Assembly: GCA_028023455.1 (NCBI GenBank)
Contig: JAQFVV010006255.1
Coordinates: forward strand, 5,192,501-5,256,500
Length of the DNA stretch: 64,000 nucleotides
From: Epiperipatus broadwayi
Lineage: Eukaryota; Onychophora; Udeonychophora; Euonychophora; Peripatidae
Direction of reading: 5' to 3'
The position numbers and the translations under genes were made by a program. This document shows, one piece after another, positions 21,705 through 32,519 of this stretch. Every line of letters begins with the position of its first letter. The stretch's first letter is position 1. Under the pieces are notes generated by a model that did no database searches, was not told the origin of the DNA, and saw nothing but the letters and a program-made list of their open reading frames with translations.

Positions 21705-22226
21705 TTATTTCTTGTTTTCCTCTGTTCTACTAAGGGTTAATCCTGAGATGGCTTGAAATTCATTTTGTAGGTTAATAGTGGTGGAGGGTTTTGCTGCAAT
21801 AAAAATGTCATCGATATATCGAGAGTATATGAGAGTTGGATCTGTTGTAAAATATTTTGGAAGAATTTGGCTCTCATAATGGTTTATGACAATACTAGCA
21901 ACAACTCCACTCATAGGTAGTCCCATGGGCCAACCATCATTCATAACATACCATTTGTTTTCAAATTTAGCCACTATGTTGTTATCCAACCACTTTAAGA
22001 ATTCTATTATCAAATCAATTCGGGTTTTTTTTGGATGATTTTTCTTAATTAATTCATCTTTGATGATGATAATGGATTTTTTCCTGCTAATTGAGCCATA
22101 AAGTTCATTGACATCGCATACAGTCATTTTGTGTTCCAAATTTATTTTAGCATTTTTTATTCTTTCCACAAATTCAAATGATGATTTGATAGTGTGGTTT
22201 CCAAATCCCAGGGAATTATAAGCCAT
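21705..22226 (-). pseudogene. PLE-B reverse transcriptase palm and fingers
   Basis: A 173-codon frame. It contains CDVNELYGSISRKKS (RT block with the first catalytic Asp; the usual 'D(I/V)xxLYxxIP'), WLDNNIVAKFENKWYVMNDG, then PMGLPMSGVVASIVINHYE, then YSRYIDDIFIAAK with the two catalytic aspartates, and finally a SGLTLSRTEENKK segment just before a frame change. All three catalytic Asp residues are present. The start Met is arbitrary: it lies within the continuous RT domain. The preceding frame overlaps it by about 70 bases, showing a single frameshift there. Confidence 0.85.
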
Positions 22227-22726
22227 AGATTAATCATTTTTGCAGTTTGGAAATAATGGATGCCTCCAAAGTCGAGCATTAATCTAAGAGGAGAGTTTTC
22301 TTTATGCAATTTTATGTTGGCAAACATTCTAGGAGGTATGGAAGATGATGGATATATTCGGAAATATTCAGCCCTAGACAGTGTTTTATCTTTATGAGTC
22401 CTTAATATATTGGATATGAATCTATCTTTGTTGATTTTATTATTGTTTTCAGTAATGCATGTGAACTTAAGTTTATTGATCTGCTCTTCCATTTTGTTTG
22501 TGTACTCAGCTCTTGAAATCAAGATGAATCTATTGCCTTTATCTTCTTTGATGCATACAACTGAGTTACTTGCTAGAAATTGTTTAGTTTTATTAATTTT
22601 AACATTCCAACTGTTATGCTTGGGAGGTACATTTTTATGCTTAATAATTTTTACAACCTGTTCAATAACTTTATCTCTGCTGGGTTCGTTTATAAGACCA
22701 GCCTCGACATCCACAATAATTTCCAT
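22157..22726 (-). pseudogene. PLE-B N-terminal domain and RT fingers
   Basis: A 189-codon frame. Residues ~55-90 hold VVCIKEDKGNRFILISRAEY, the DKG motif of PLEs, and the following EEQINKLKF helix. Residues ~130-165 hold PPRMFANIKLHKENSPLRLM, the RT 'GLPKIHKxxxPLRPI' block, with ANIKLHK in place of GLPKIHK. After LWLI the frame is shifted relative to the palm segment. It belongs to the same element as the palm and endonuclease that follow. Confidence 0.8.
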
Positions 22727-22872
22727 TTTTGGCCTTGTTCACTGACCCCAATAAACTTAGGCCCCAGTTCAAGAACGTTACTAATTTCTTCTGGAGGATT
22801 TATCGTTGTTCTGTTTATATATATAACTGCTGCATTGGTAGGTATTATTTCTATATTTTGCTTGCGTGCCAA
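22690..22872 (-). pseudogene. PLE-B extreme N-terminus
   Basis: A 60-codon frame with INPPEEISNVLELGPKFIG, the motif found shortly before the DKG motif in PLE proteins. Its first codons lie against the border of the palindromic element, so the true start of the PLE protein may have been lost there or may lie right at the junction. Confidence 0.65.
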
Positions 22873-24325
22873 AGCGGTCTCGACCCTTCGCCCTCTATTT
22901 TAAAAAAAATTAACTACTTTTTTTTCCTACTAACTGTATCCAACTTTAATCAGTGTATGTAACTATATCTAAGTATAAATGTTAATTTAAAAAAAATTTA
23001 AAAAAAACTTACATTTTCATGCGTAGTTTTCACTTCTAGCGATCTTTCCTGTCTATATAACTGTAAATAAATAAACCAAATGTATCCAACTTTAATCAGT
23101 TTATATAACAATAAATAAACTATGTCTAAATATAAATATTAATAAAAAAAAATGTAATAAAACTTACATTTTTATGCGTACTTTTCACTTGGAATGTATA
23201 TCTAGCGGTCTTTACTGTATATATAACTATAAATAAATAAAGTATATTAACTATAAATGTTTTTACATAAAGATGAATAAATAAAAAAAATGAACTTACA
23301 TTCCCCTGCAGGCAGGATCCGTGTTTCGAAGTAAGTTATTCTCACTATGTAATTGCAAAATATATCTAACTATAACTGTATTTTTTACATGAAGATTAAT
23401 AAATAAAATGTAATAAAACTTACATTTTTATGCTCTATTTAGAGAAGATAAGTGTCACCAATAAAGTCCCTACTGTCAAAATTATGAACTACTTTTGTCA
23501 CATGTAATTTTTGCCATGTGTAATTCCCCCCCTCCCCCCATCCATTTACTTTTTTGCCGAAAAAAGATTCAAATCAATGTTAAAACAGTTATTCACAATT
23601 TGACATACTTATTTTTAACATTGATTTGAATCTTTTTTTGGCAAAAAAAGTAAATGGACCGGGGGGAGGGAGGGAAGGGGAATTACACGCGGCAAAAATT
23701 ACATGTGACAAAAGTAGATAATAATTTTGACAGCATGGACTATTTTGGTGACACTAAATAGAGCATAAAAATGTAAGTTTTATTACATTTTATTTATTAA
23801 TCTTCATGTAAAAAATACACTTATAGTTAGATATACTTTGCAATTACATAGTGAGAATAACGTAGTTCGAAACATGTATCCTGCCTGCAGGAAATGTAAG
23901 TTCTTTTTTTTATTTATTTATTCATCTTTATGTAAAAACATTTATAGTTAATATACTTTATTTATTTATAGTTATATATACAGTAAAGACTGCTAGATAT
24001 ACATTCCAAGTGAAAAGTACGCATAAAAATGTAAGTTTTATTACATTTTTTAAAATTAATATTTATATTTAGACATAGTTTATTTATTGTTAGATAAACT
24101 GATTAAAGTTGGATACATTTGGTTTATTTATTTGCAGTTATATATACAGCAAAGACCGCTAGAAGTGAAAACTATGCATGAAAATGTAAGTTTTTTTAAT
24201 TAATTTTTTTATTAACATTTATACTTAGATATAGTTAGATACACTGATTAAAGTTGGATACAGTTAGTAGGAAAAAAAAAGTAGTTACGTTTTTTAAAAA
24301 TAGAGGGTGAAGTGTCAAGACCGCT
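22873..24325. mobile_element. Foldback-type palindromic element, arms ~710 bp
   Basis: Left arm 22,873-23,585 and right arm 23,612-24,325 are inverted copies with about 26 bases between. The ends read AGCGGTCTCGACCC and, inverted, AGCGGTCTTGACAC. Each arm is built of about three sub-repeats with ACTTACATTTTTATGCG, TAGCGGTCTTTAC and TATAACTATAAATAAATAAA. Long arms made of internal repeats and no coding centre are features of foldback transposons. No clear target duplication is seen (CCAA before, ATAAG after). Confidence 0.85.
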
Positions 24326-25079
24326 ATAAGTCAGTTTTACCAAGTATATATATAACAACATTGTGGACAAATAATTTTTTATGTTGAATATTTGACCATT
24401 GTATATAAATAATTTTACTACCAATAATTTTATTGTAATTAGTCTTATATATTCTCATTTTATAGATAGAAAAATACTAATTATGTCTTAAGTCTGTTCT
24501 CTTGAGAAAAAATCAGAAGTAGTCTTGTTTGTTTTTGTTTTAAATAAAATTTATGCTTTTGAGAAGAAAAATTATTACATTGCATCACTTTGGGATTTAT
24601 ACTAAATAATTTTTTTTTAAAAATGAAACAAACTCTAGAACCATTTATGATTTCAAAACACGATAATAAACAATATCAGAGGTTTTAGAATAAGTATAGA
24701 TATGATTTGCAGCAGCATATCATTCTGTACATGTAATAAGAAAAAAAAAACGTAGATATGAACATTTGATTTTCGAAAAGGCATGATTCTGAGATAGCTC
24801 TCCCCTTCTCGTATAATTCTAAACTAAATATTGATTTATTATAGGATAAAAATCACTCCAAGTTTATTTTAATTATTTCAGCCCACAGAGTTTAATTCAT
24901 CAGAAAACCATTTATGACTCACACACATTATACATTACTTTCTGAATGTTAACATCTTTTGGGATGCAATTGTGAATTTTAGTTACGAATGTATTGTTAT
25001 CGCCTGTATTAACCTTAAAAGTCCAGTTGTATTTCAATCTTTTTATTTCCTTAGTTTTATGTCAATGATTCTCATTCAT
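24326..25079. other. AT-rich DNA, nothing recognised
   Basis: No coding-like frame or shared repeat found. Confidence 0.45.
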
Positions 25080-25530
25080 TAAAACAGGCAAAACCATCCA
25101 TACATTAGTGCCACTCAGTGCAAGCCAGAGTAATCAATGGATGCTAGAAGGCTTATGCATAAAATCCCTATCTAATGCCCACTCATCCAATATCTCCAGA
25201 CTAGTTTCTAGCTTGTAGTTTTCATCAGTGAGGAACCTTGGATCTGAAAGCACTGCAACTAGATCTTAGGATCTAATGCAACTCTCCAGTAGCAACTTTT
25301 ATTTCTACTTAACTACAAAAATGAGACTAAAATTAAAAACACAATATTTTCAATCCAAGCTCATTAGTTTATATAGTCATATAGGTCTGAACTCAGTTCA
25401 GTACCCATACATTTTGGTGTCTTTGGTTCTTTAATAACCACAACCACCACTATTCTATTAGACATAACAGTTATGAGTAAGCATAAGAAATGGTGATCAT
25501 GTGATGTTTAGTGGTCCTCTCATTCATGTA
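25080..25530. repeat. Dispersed repeat R2, copy 1
   Basis: About 450 bp shared with 57.43-57.85 kb and in part with 57.80-58.04 kb: AATCAATGGATGC, AAAATCCCTATCTAATGCC, CTAGTTTCTAGCTTG, CTTGGATCTGA, TCTGAACTCAGTTCAG, TTTTGGTGTCTTTGGTTCTT. The right end GGTGATCATGTGATGTTTAG is the inverted form of CATCACATGATCACC at the other copies, so the family may have inverted ends. No coding potential. Family unknown to me. Confidence 0.75.
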
Positions 25531-25566
25531 TGTCTCTTGCAATATTTTATTTATTTTTTGTTAATT

Positions 25567-25829
25567 TATATATATGTAATTTTATATTCAAATAGTAAAA
25601 CAAATATAATAATATAAATTCAAACTTTTAATCCATATAGGAGTGCTTTCAACTAAGTAATCTTTGTCAACTAAGATTAGAACTTTTAAAATCAAACATA
25701 TAAGATAAAAGTTTTAACCTTAGTTGACAAAGACTACTTAGATATTGAAAGTGTTCCTACATAAATTAAAAGTTTGAATTTATATTATTGTATTTGTTTT
25801 ATTATTTGAATATAAAATTATATATAAGT
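25567..25829. repeat. Small palindromic (MITE-like) element
   Basis: Arms of about 120 bp (25,567-25,688 and 25,706-25,829) pair around a short centre. Shared blocks: TAATTTTATATTCAAATA, AATATAAATTCAAACTTTTA, TCTTTGTCAACTAAG. No open frame. Outer ends are TATATATGTAATTTTA and its inverted form. Confidence 0.82.
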
Positions 25830-27299
25830 GAAAAGACATTGATTAATATTATTACATTTATATTTCACAGTATATTTTCCAGTCTCTACATTGCTTTTAT
25901 TTCTGGTTAATTGACAATAATGCAAAATCTTATTTTGTCATTATTTAAAATTTTTGATAGCTTAGTATTGATTGAATTGGATATATTACATATAAATGCT
26001 AGAATACAACATCAACTTTATTACTTCCTACATTGAATACAATTAAAAGATATTTTGTAAACAGGAACATTGTTTGTATGTTGTTTTTACTTATGTTTAA
26101 GCTAACAAAATGAAAAACGTAAATGTGTATTTTAAACTAGTAGTACCAGTAACAAATTTAAATTCTATTTGAAATGAAAATTACAGGATTATCCATATAT
26201 AGTTTTATTAAGAATATAATCAAGAATAGTTAAGTAAAAATGCTGCCTGTAGCATATGCTTATATATAAATTAGGGGAAGCTACTTTTTTAATAAAGCCA
26301 AAAATGAGTAAATTCAAGAAAGTATTAAAATTGTGATGCATGTGATGAAACATACAGTTCAATATGCTTCAAAATGCTGTTTAGAAGAAATATTAAACAT
26401 ATGAGATTTCATAAAGGGCTGCAATAGGTATGAGGAAGTCTTTTGGTATTTAAACAATTTTTCTTTTCAGAAATTTACCAATTTCATGCTTAGGTTTCAC
26501 TCTTTAAGTACAAAATTATGCATGCTGAGAAAAGAGATGATATAAGCAAAACAACTTAGCAAACAAAGTAAACAGTATATGAATTGAAAGCTTATATTAT
26601 ACTCCTTAAAAATATGCTAGAATCCCTCAGTCACCCTTTTCCCATTCCCATAGAATTTGTGAGTTAAAGTTCTTGAGTGCTCTCTGGAGCCACTTTGTAG
26701 AGACTGACTTCTGTGCACCCCTGACAGGTTCTTAAAATACTTATAATAAAAATTTTGTAAATAAAAATTAAAATATGGTTTTTATATTCATAATAATGCA
26801 CGCATGAGTTCAAATGAAAGTGGAAGATGCATAGAACCTGAACATGCTGGGTCATGTCTCAAGCATAACTGACAATTTTGAAAAGGAATATTAGTCCAAC
26901 ATTTTTAACCAAATAAGATAGGGCTGGGATTTAAGACACTTCTATTTATACAAATAGTTTGAGAATAACATATGGCATATCATCTACATCCAAACTTCTG
27001 CCGATCTCTTCTTATTGCATGTCTAAGAGAAGTTATGAATATACTAGACAAAACTCAATTACAATATAAGAATTAATGACTGCAATACACGCTAAATAAT
27101 CAAATGCATACAAACAATAACAACTAAAGTTATATAATTATATTACAAAGAGAGATGTAGAACATCTCTCAGTGTTATAAAATTTTGCCATAACTAGATG
27201 TGAAATGAAGAAATTGACAATATTTTTAGACTCGGGGTATTGATGATTTCCATTAAAATAACCTATTTTCTATTTTACAACAAAATCATGTTCACTACT
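25830..27299. other. AT-rich DNA, nothing recognised
   Basis: No gene or repeat found. The GC-richer patch at 26,620-26,880 has a 63-codon minus frame with no domain. Confidence 0.45.
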
Positions 27300-28080
27300 G
27301 TAATTATTTATTTTATTCTTTTTGAATCCTATTAAGCATTAGTTTATTCTTTTTAATATTTGTTTTATTCTTTTGCATTTCTCTAATAACCCTTATAGCA
27401 CCACAATATCTGGAAAAAATAATATATAATTTAAGTAATCTTCATTTATTTTTAATCTCTTCTTTTTCCATTTTACTTTGCCAAATCTTTTTAGTTACTA
27501 TTTTGCAATTTAATCACTGCTAAAGTGTTTGGATAAATATTTTATAGAATTTTATAATGCTTAAACTATGTTATAATATTCCTAAGTTTTTATCATATAT
27601 TTATAGAGGTAAATGTTTTTTCATAATCTAGAAATACAATAAAAAATAGCAACTCAATCTGATTGGATAATTTTCCTTAATACTTTAATAATTATTTTTA
27701 AATTCAGCCTATTCTTTAGAGTTCCCTTAAATCAATTTTTTTTTTTTTTAAAATGATCTTAGTAAATATCTTAAGATAAGTAATGATATTCTTTTTTATC
27801 TTTCTTAAACAACAAGTATCATTTCCCACAATGGTGTTCTCATAATTTAAATAATTTTTGTACTTGTCCACTTTTTTAAAAATATGTGTAATGACTTCAT
27901 CATTTCATGACACATTTTGTTTTATTATAGTTCAATTATATCTCATTTCTTTATTTAGAATGTGCATTATTTCTATTAATGCTATTATTACTCAATAGAA
28001 TACTTTGTTTTTCTGTTTTTAATATTATGTAGTTTTACTAAAAGCATAAAGTTAAACTAGTCAATAAATAATCAAAATTA
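27300..28080 (-). pseudogene. Heavily decayed RTE-type LINE reverse transcriptase
   Basis: Minus-strand translation in shifting frames shows FKKDKKE ahead of a region that fits the 'NYRPISLL' block, then IVFLDYEKTFTSI, matching the RTE block with the first catalytic Asp (usually FIDYEKAFDS), then YKIL-stop-NIYPNTLAVIKLQ, matching the following block (usually NIYSNATATIKL). Stops are frequent. The catalytic YADD block was not found. The assignment rests on motif order and wording, not on a search. Confidence 0.6.
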
Positions 28081-28221
28081 CCCCCAAATCCAAAACTCAA
28101 CTGGATTAGCCAAGAAAATAAAATCTAAAACACTACTAATGGTTTCACTGCTACAAGCAGACTTCTTAAGTGTAAAGAACTCCAATAAACAACATATAGT
28201 TTTGTATATAATTCTTTTGAT

Positions 28222-28293
28222 ACACCTTGCAGGCAAGCAGTTGCTTGCAGACAGTTGTCGTGGGTTCGCTTCCCAGCTGATGCTTTGACATAT
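28222..28293 (+). mobile_element. tRNA-derived SINE, family S, copy 2 (3' half of head)
   Basis: Contains GTGGGTTCGCTTCCCAG (B box and T arm) followed by CTGATGCTTTGACATATGGG, matching the equivalent parts at 34.8 kb and 19.7 kb. The 5' half is disrupted. Confidence 0.7.
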
Positions 28294-29129
28294 GGGGAAA
28301 AAAACTGTAATTCATTGGACAATTCTGAAGGTTAAGAATATTAATTATTATTTTTCTTAATAGCTTTTAATTTTTATTAATAATTTATGTATAATCATGT
28401 GGGCGAAACAAGAATATTCAGACATGAATTTTCTGCCCCCCTCCCCATAATTACATATATATCACTAATACAAATTAATTATAGATATTCAAAATTAAGA
28501 TAATTCAAAGTTGTTGGTAATTTAAAATGAGATACTGTCTCCTTTCTATGATGTTTAAAGTCAAATTTGTACTAATACTTTGTCATTTGAATTATCAGGC
28601 TCATAATAGAATCAAGTCCTAAATTAAGGGTTGTCAATAAGTGCTAAGCATAGGTAATTCATCTATGCTTTCAAATACATCTATTGATGAGTGAATGCAA
28701 GCCAATTAATAGCAATAGCACATATTTGAAGGTTCTGACTCCATCTCCACACACATACTTTGTGGCTTTTGTATATCTAGTTCAGTAGAAACATACATCT
28801 TATATTTCATTAACCAGTGATCACTTTACAAATCCAATCTATTAAGTTCATCAGAATATTAAACTATTTTTAACTTTGAAAATAAAATATAACTCTGGTT
28901 TATTTACATGCTTCCATATCATTTATTTTTATTATTTTCCTTTAAAAAAATCATAATGCAGTTTTTCTTTCACCACAAATTCAAAAAGCATATCTCTTTT
29001 CTATTTATCTCTACATCCACTTTATCCAGTGCACTTCGATCTTTTAAACATTTTAAAATTCTTGCATTAAATTCTCTCATGAAATTTTAAAATATTGTTT
29101 GGATTATTCAAAATTACTATATACATCTA
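28294..29129. other. AT-rich DNA, nothing recognised
   Basis: No coding-like frame or shared repeat found. Confidence 0.4.
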
Positions 29130-29240
29130 TTATAGGGAATTTGAACTCAGACTTTCAAGCTTTGTTTAGCTATCTAATCTATGTCATTCACCTGATATGC
29201 ATGGCCACATGTGTGCAAAAGACAAATGATCTCCAATATA
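29130..29240 (-). repeat. Fragment of the hammerhead repeat family
   Basis: The minus strand reads GCTTGAAAGTCTGAGTTCAA at the box-B end and ACACATGTGGCC further in; the ribozyme region is lost. Confidence 0.6.
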
Positions 29241-29336
29241 TGTACTAATATTTAAAATTTTTATATTTTTCCAAGAATTGTGAACTTGTTATTTTGCCAT
29301 TTCCAATAGGTAACCATCTTTGCTATTCTCTCTGAT

Positions 29337-29443
29337 TTTTTTTTTTTTTAAAGTGCCATAGCATCGGCCGGGACGCGAACCCGCAACCCGGGCAACTGCC
29401 TGCAAATGCAAGGCAGTCGCGCTGACCTCTCGACCACCAATGC
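29337..29443 (-). mobile_element. tRNA-derived SINE, family S, copy 3 (most complete head)
   Basis: On the minus strand the head is 29,443-29,361. The acceptor strands GCATTGG and CCGATGC pair with one G-U wobble, the T arm has CGGGTTCGCGTCCCG, and an anticodon-like stem is CTGCC/GGCAG with an enlarged loop. After the head comes TATGGCACTTT and a poly-A tail. The oversized anticodon loop and the tail argue for a SINE rather than a working tRNA gene. Confidence 0.78.
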
Positions 29444-30429
29444 AAGACTATTCTCTCTGATTTACCACCAAACTTCATAGAATTGTGGTTCATCTTTAAT
29501 TCATAATGAATCCTGCTCCAATTATATTTAATAGACATTTATATTTTTTCAAACCAATCACCAGCTTAATATTTCCTTCTAATTTCATAATCTGATCAAG
29601 CCCCATTTTAATGTTTTTTTTCGATAATTCATAAATCTCTTTCATTAAAATAGGTTTTGCAATTATAAGTAGTTAAATACAAGATCATCATGGCAATATA
29701 AGCTCAAAATCTTAGGATATATCAACTTTGATTACCACTACTATCTATTTTTTTAATTTCAGCATAACTATTAAAATATTATTTAATCAATTATACAATC
29801 ATGTTCTTGAACTAAATGTACTAAGATTCTCACAGCTGCTGGTAACCAAACACTCCAATAATAAATACAATTACACATTTTAACAGAACACACACATCAT
29901 TTCATATACATTAATTCTGTTTAAAAAAATCGTATCTAGTATTTTAATCAAAAATTATTAGGCTTTTGAGAAGGAAATCCATGACGTTAATAAATTTCAA
30001 ATTAAAATATATGTAGAATTATCATTGTACAGATAAAATGTTTATCTTAGTTCATTTACAGGTAAACATTCATATGATAATAATATTTACAAAAATAATA
30101 CATATAAAATATTTATTAGAACGTCATCCTGCCTTAATAAAGAATCAAAAAGTCTCTTTTCAGTTAAACCCAATCATTTTAGAGCAACCCCCTCTTTATA
30201 TAGACATAGAGTTTTAATTTTTTCTACCCAAAATTTAATTTTAAAATTACAATTTGCAGACGTAATTATTTAAAATGAGAAAAAGATTACACTTGAAAAG
30301 ATTTGGAATTTTCATTTACAATATTTATGAAACCTTAAAAATTATAAAGAACAATTGTAGCAAATATTTTATAAAATGTATAAGTGAAGAAATATGATTT
30401 ATTTATTTCAAAACATCAACTCACATAAA
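29444..30429. other. AT-rich DNA; a faint match to 62.77 kb
   Basis: GAATCAAAAAGTCTCTTTTC near 30,145 resembles GAATCAAAGAGTCTCCTTTC near 62,780, in the same orientation, so a further dispersed repeat may be present. Nothing else recognised. Confidence 0.35.
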
Positions 30430-30530
30430 TATAGGGGATCTGAACTCAGACTTTCAAGACCCTTCACTATCCACACTATCTCATACTACTGATACACATG
30501 ACCACACACATGCAGAAAAGATAAAGAAAG

Positions 30531-30581
30531 ACCAATATATGAATTTCGTGCTAAACCAGCACTCATCAGTTGGTCCAGATT
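30531..30581 (-). ncRNA. Type I hammerhead ribozyme, core intact
   Basis: Minus strand: AATCTGGACCAA, CTGATGA, stem II GTGCT/AGCAC with loop GGTTT, GAA, a two-pair stem III, A at the cleavage position, and TTGGT pairing with ACCAA. The outer AATC/GATT extension is lost, since the 3' side reads CTTTC. All core bases are present. Confidence 0.78.
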
Positions 30582-30786
30582 ACCATCTCCCATACATATA
30601 TATAATCAGTGCTCAGTTTATATTAAGATAGTAAACACTTACAGTTTAATGGACAGGCTTCATCAGATTTTCAATGGTATGGATGGTTGAAGAGTTGGAG
30701 TAGGTTGAAGCCTGTCCATTAAAGTTTAACGGTTTGCTATCTTAATATAAACTGAGCACTGATCATATATATGTATGGGAGATGAT

Positions 30787-30836
30787 AATCTGGAACAACT
30801 GATGAGTAATGGTTTAGCATGAAATATGTATATTGA
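30787..30836 (+). ncRNA. Degenerate hammerhead copy
   Basis: AATCTGGAACAA and CTGATGA are kept, but stem II is GTAAT/AGCAT and no longer pairs well, and stem I is disturbed (TTGATGATT). Probably inactive. Confidence 0.55.
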
Positions 30837-31319
30837 TGATTATTTATCTTTTCTGCATGTGTGTGGTCATGTGTATCAGTAGTATGAGATAGTGTGGATA
30901 GTGAAGTGGCTTGAAAGTCTGAGTTCAAATTCCTATATTTACAATTAGGCTACAGGTTTAAGAGTGCCTGGTATTTCAAATCTTACAACTCACATAAAAT
31001 ATGTTATCAAAATAATAATCACTAATCTTAAACAATATATTCTTTCTTATCTGAAAATTGATTTAAAAATCAACTCATATTGTTAAGATGGTCGTATTCG
31101 ACATTTGTCTATTTAAAAAAAAAAATTACCCTTCTCTCTAATCCCTATCAGATTAAAAAAAAAATCAAAATATTCAGTTAGAATCTAACTTAATTCCAAC
31201 AATACAAAGCAGCCAAGATGTTTTTGGAAACAAAAGCTGTTTTTGCAAACTATCAAAATTTACTGCTATAGTTCAAAATATTTAAATACATGTATACTTT
31301 AGAGTTTTCAGATGTAATT

Positions 31320-31950
31320 ATAGTGATTTGAACTCAGACTTTCAAGCTTCCTTCAGCTATCCAATCTATCACATACAACCGATACATATGACTACACACA
31401 TGTTAAAAAGATAAATATATCCAATATATGTATTTCATTCTGAACTAGCACTCATCAGTTGGTCCAGATCATCATCTCCCACACAAATATACAATCAGGT
31501 TTATATTAAGATAGCAAATTTTCAAAAGTTAATGGACAGACTTTAATCTGCTCCACCCTCCAATTCTTCAGCCATCCACACCATTGAAAATCTGATGATA
31601 AAACACTCAAATTCCTTGATGGTGCCAAATAATATTGGCAACATCTTGAGATTTGGGCATTTCATCATCAGATTTTCAATCATATGAATGACTAAAGAGT
31701 TGGAGAATGCTGTGGATTGAAGCCTGTCCATTAAAGTTTGAAGATTTGTTATCTTAATATAAACCGAATACCGATTATATATATATATGGGAGATGATCT
31801 GGACCAATTACTGGTTCAGCATGAAATACATTGCAAATCATTTATCTTTTTCACATGTGTATGGTCATGTGTATTGGTTACATAAACTAGATTAGATAGC
31901 TGAGAAGTTGAAAGTCTAGGTTTAAATCCCCTACAATTATAGTTCAAAAT
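31320..31950. repeat. Second head-to-head pair of hammerhead repeats, more diverged
   Basis: Left copy (minus, about 31,330-31,560) and right copy (plus, about 31,660-31,940) show the same blocks as the pair at 30.4 kb. The centre retains both CATCATCAGATTTTCAAT and an extra block with TTGATGGTGCCAAATAATAT. The right copy has lost most of its ribozyme. Confidence 0.72.
31420..31471 (-). ncRNA. Degenerate hammerhead copy
   Basis: Stem I (GGACCAA with TTGG) and the CTGATGA core remain, but stem II is GTGCT/AGAAT, which pairs poorly. GAAA is kept. Confidence 0.55.
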
Positions 31951-32519
31951 GTAACTGACCATATTCACAATAGTTTTTATGTCAAGTCGTTCATGATAGA
32001 CTTGGTAAGAAAAGTTCATTTGCCAGATAAACCAAATGATTCATTTGCCAAATAATAATTCTTTTTTGTCACTTCCTGTGTGTTTATGAGGCTAGAAATT
32101 AGAAAAAAAATTATGATGACCAATGATGCCATATAATATATTGTTGGATTTGTCAGCATATACTGCCTAGTATTTATTCTGATGACACTTTTTTCTGGAG
32201 AGTCAAGAATATTAATAGGCATAAAAAGTAAAAGCATCAACAAGCTCATACATTGTCTCCATAGTCTTTTTTTCATCAAATACTAGTCATCTTGGTCTTT
32301 GGTTTCTTCTCAACTCAAAAATTGTTTGTCAACATGGTTTAGCCAATTCTGCCATTGTTAGTTTTAAATATGGATATCAGAGAGAGAGAGAGAGAGAGAT
32401 TGATGATCAATTTGATTATGGATAAAGTTTTGTAACTTAAATGATAGAAAAAAAGCAAATGAAGCACTAACATTTGCTATTAGATGTATTAAATGACAGC
32501 ATAAATCTCTGTAAGAACA
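31951..32519. other. AT-rich DNA with an (AG)n run
   Basis: An AG dinucleotide run lies at 32,382-32,399. The 87-codon minus frame at 32,016-32,279 is hydrophobic in part, but I see no family signature or conserved context and do not call it a gene. Confidence 0.4.

Larger units (their letters stand above)
20930..22872 (-). mobile_element. Penelope-like element, family B, near full coding length
   Basis: Minus-strand segments follow one another in PLE order: an N-terminal 'PPEEISNVLELGPKFIG' motif, EDKGNRFILISRAEY (DKG motif), RT fingers, palm with GLPMSG and YIDD, then a GIY-YIG-type endonuclease and a conserved C-terminus. Only a few frameshifts separate the segments; at the end the frame continues past the stop at 20,995 in another frame as INRREACFALSKQW. 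It is therefore a fairly young but dead copy. Its 5' end coincides with the edge of the palindrome at 22,873. Confidence 0.87.
30430..30945. repeat. Head-to-head pair of hammerhead repeats
   Basis: Left copy on the minus strand and right copy on the plus strand, joined at about 30,660. Both contain the block AGCCTGTCCATTAAAG, the ribozyme, TTTATCTTTTCTGCATG and the GAAAGTCTGAGTTCA end. The right copy is the more decayed in the ribozyme. The pair measures about 515 bp with arms of some 220-250 bp. Confidence 0.82.

Noticed and set aside
22410-22745. 111-codon plus frame that looks like a membrane protein
   Set aside because: It lies opposite the PLE-B RT frame, which has clear motifs; this is its complement.
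32016-32279. 87-codon minus frame with a hydrophobic segment
   Set aside because: No conserved motif, and it lies between decayed repeats.
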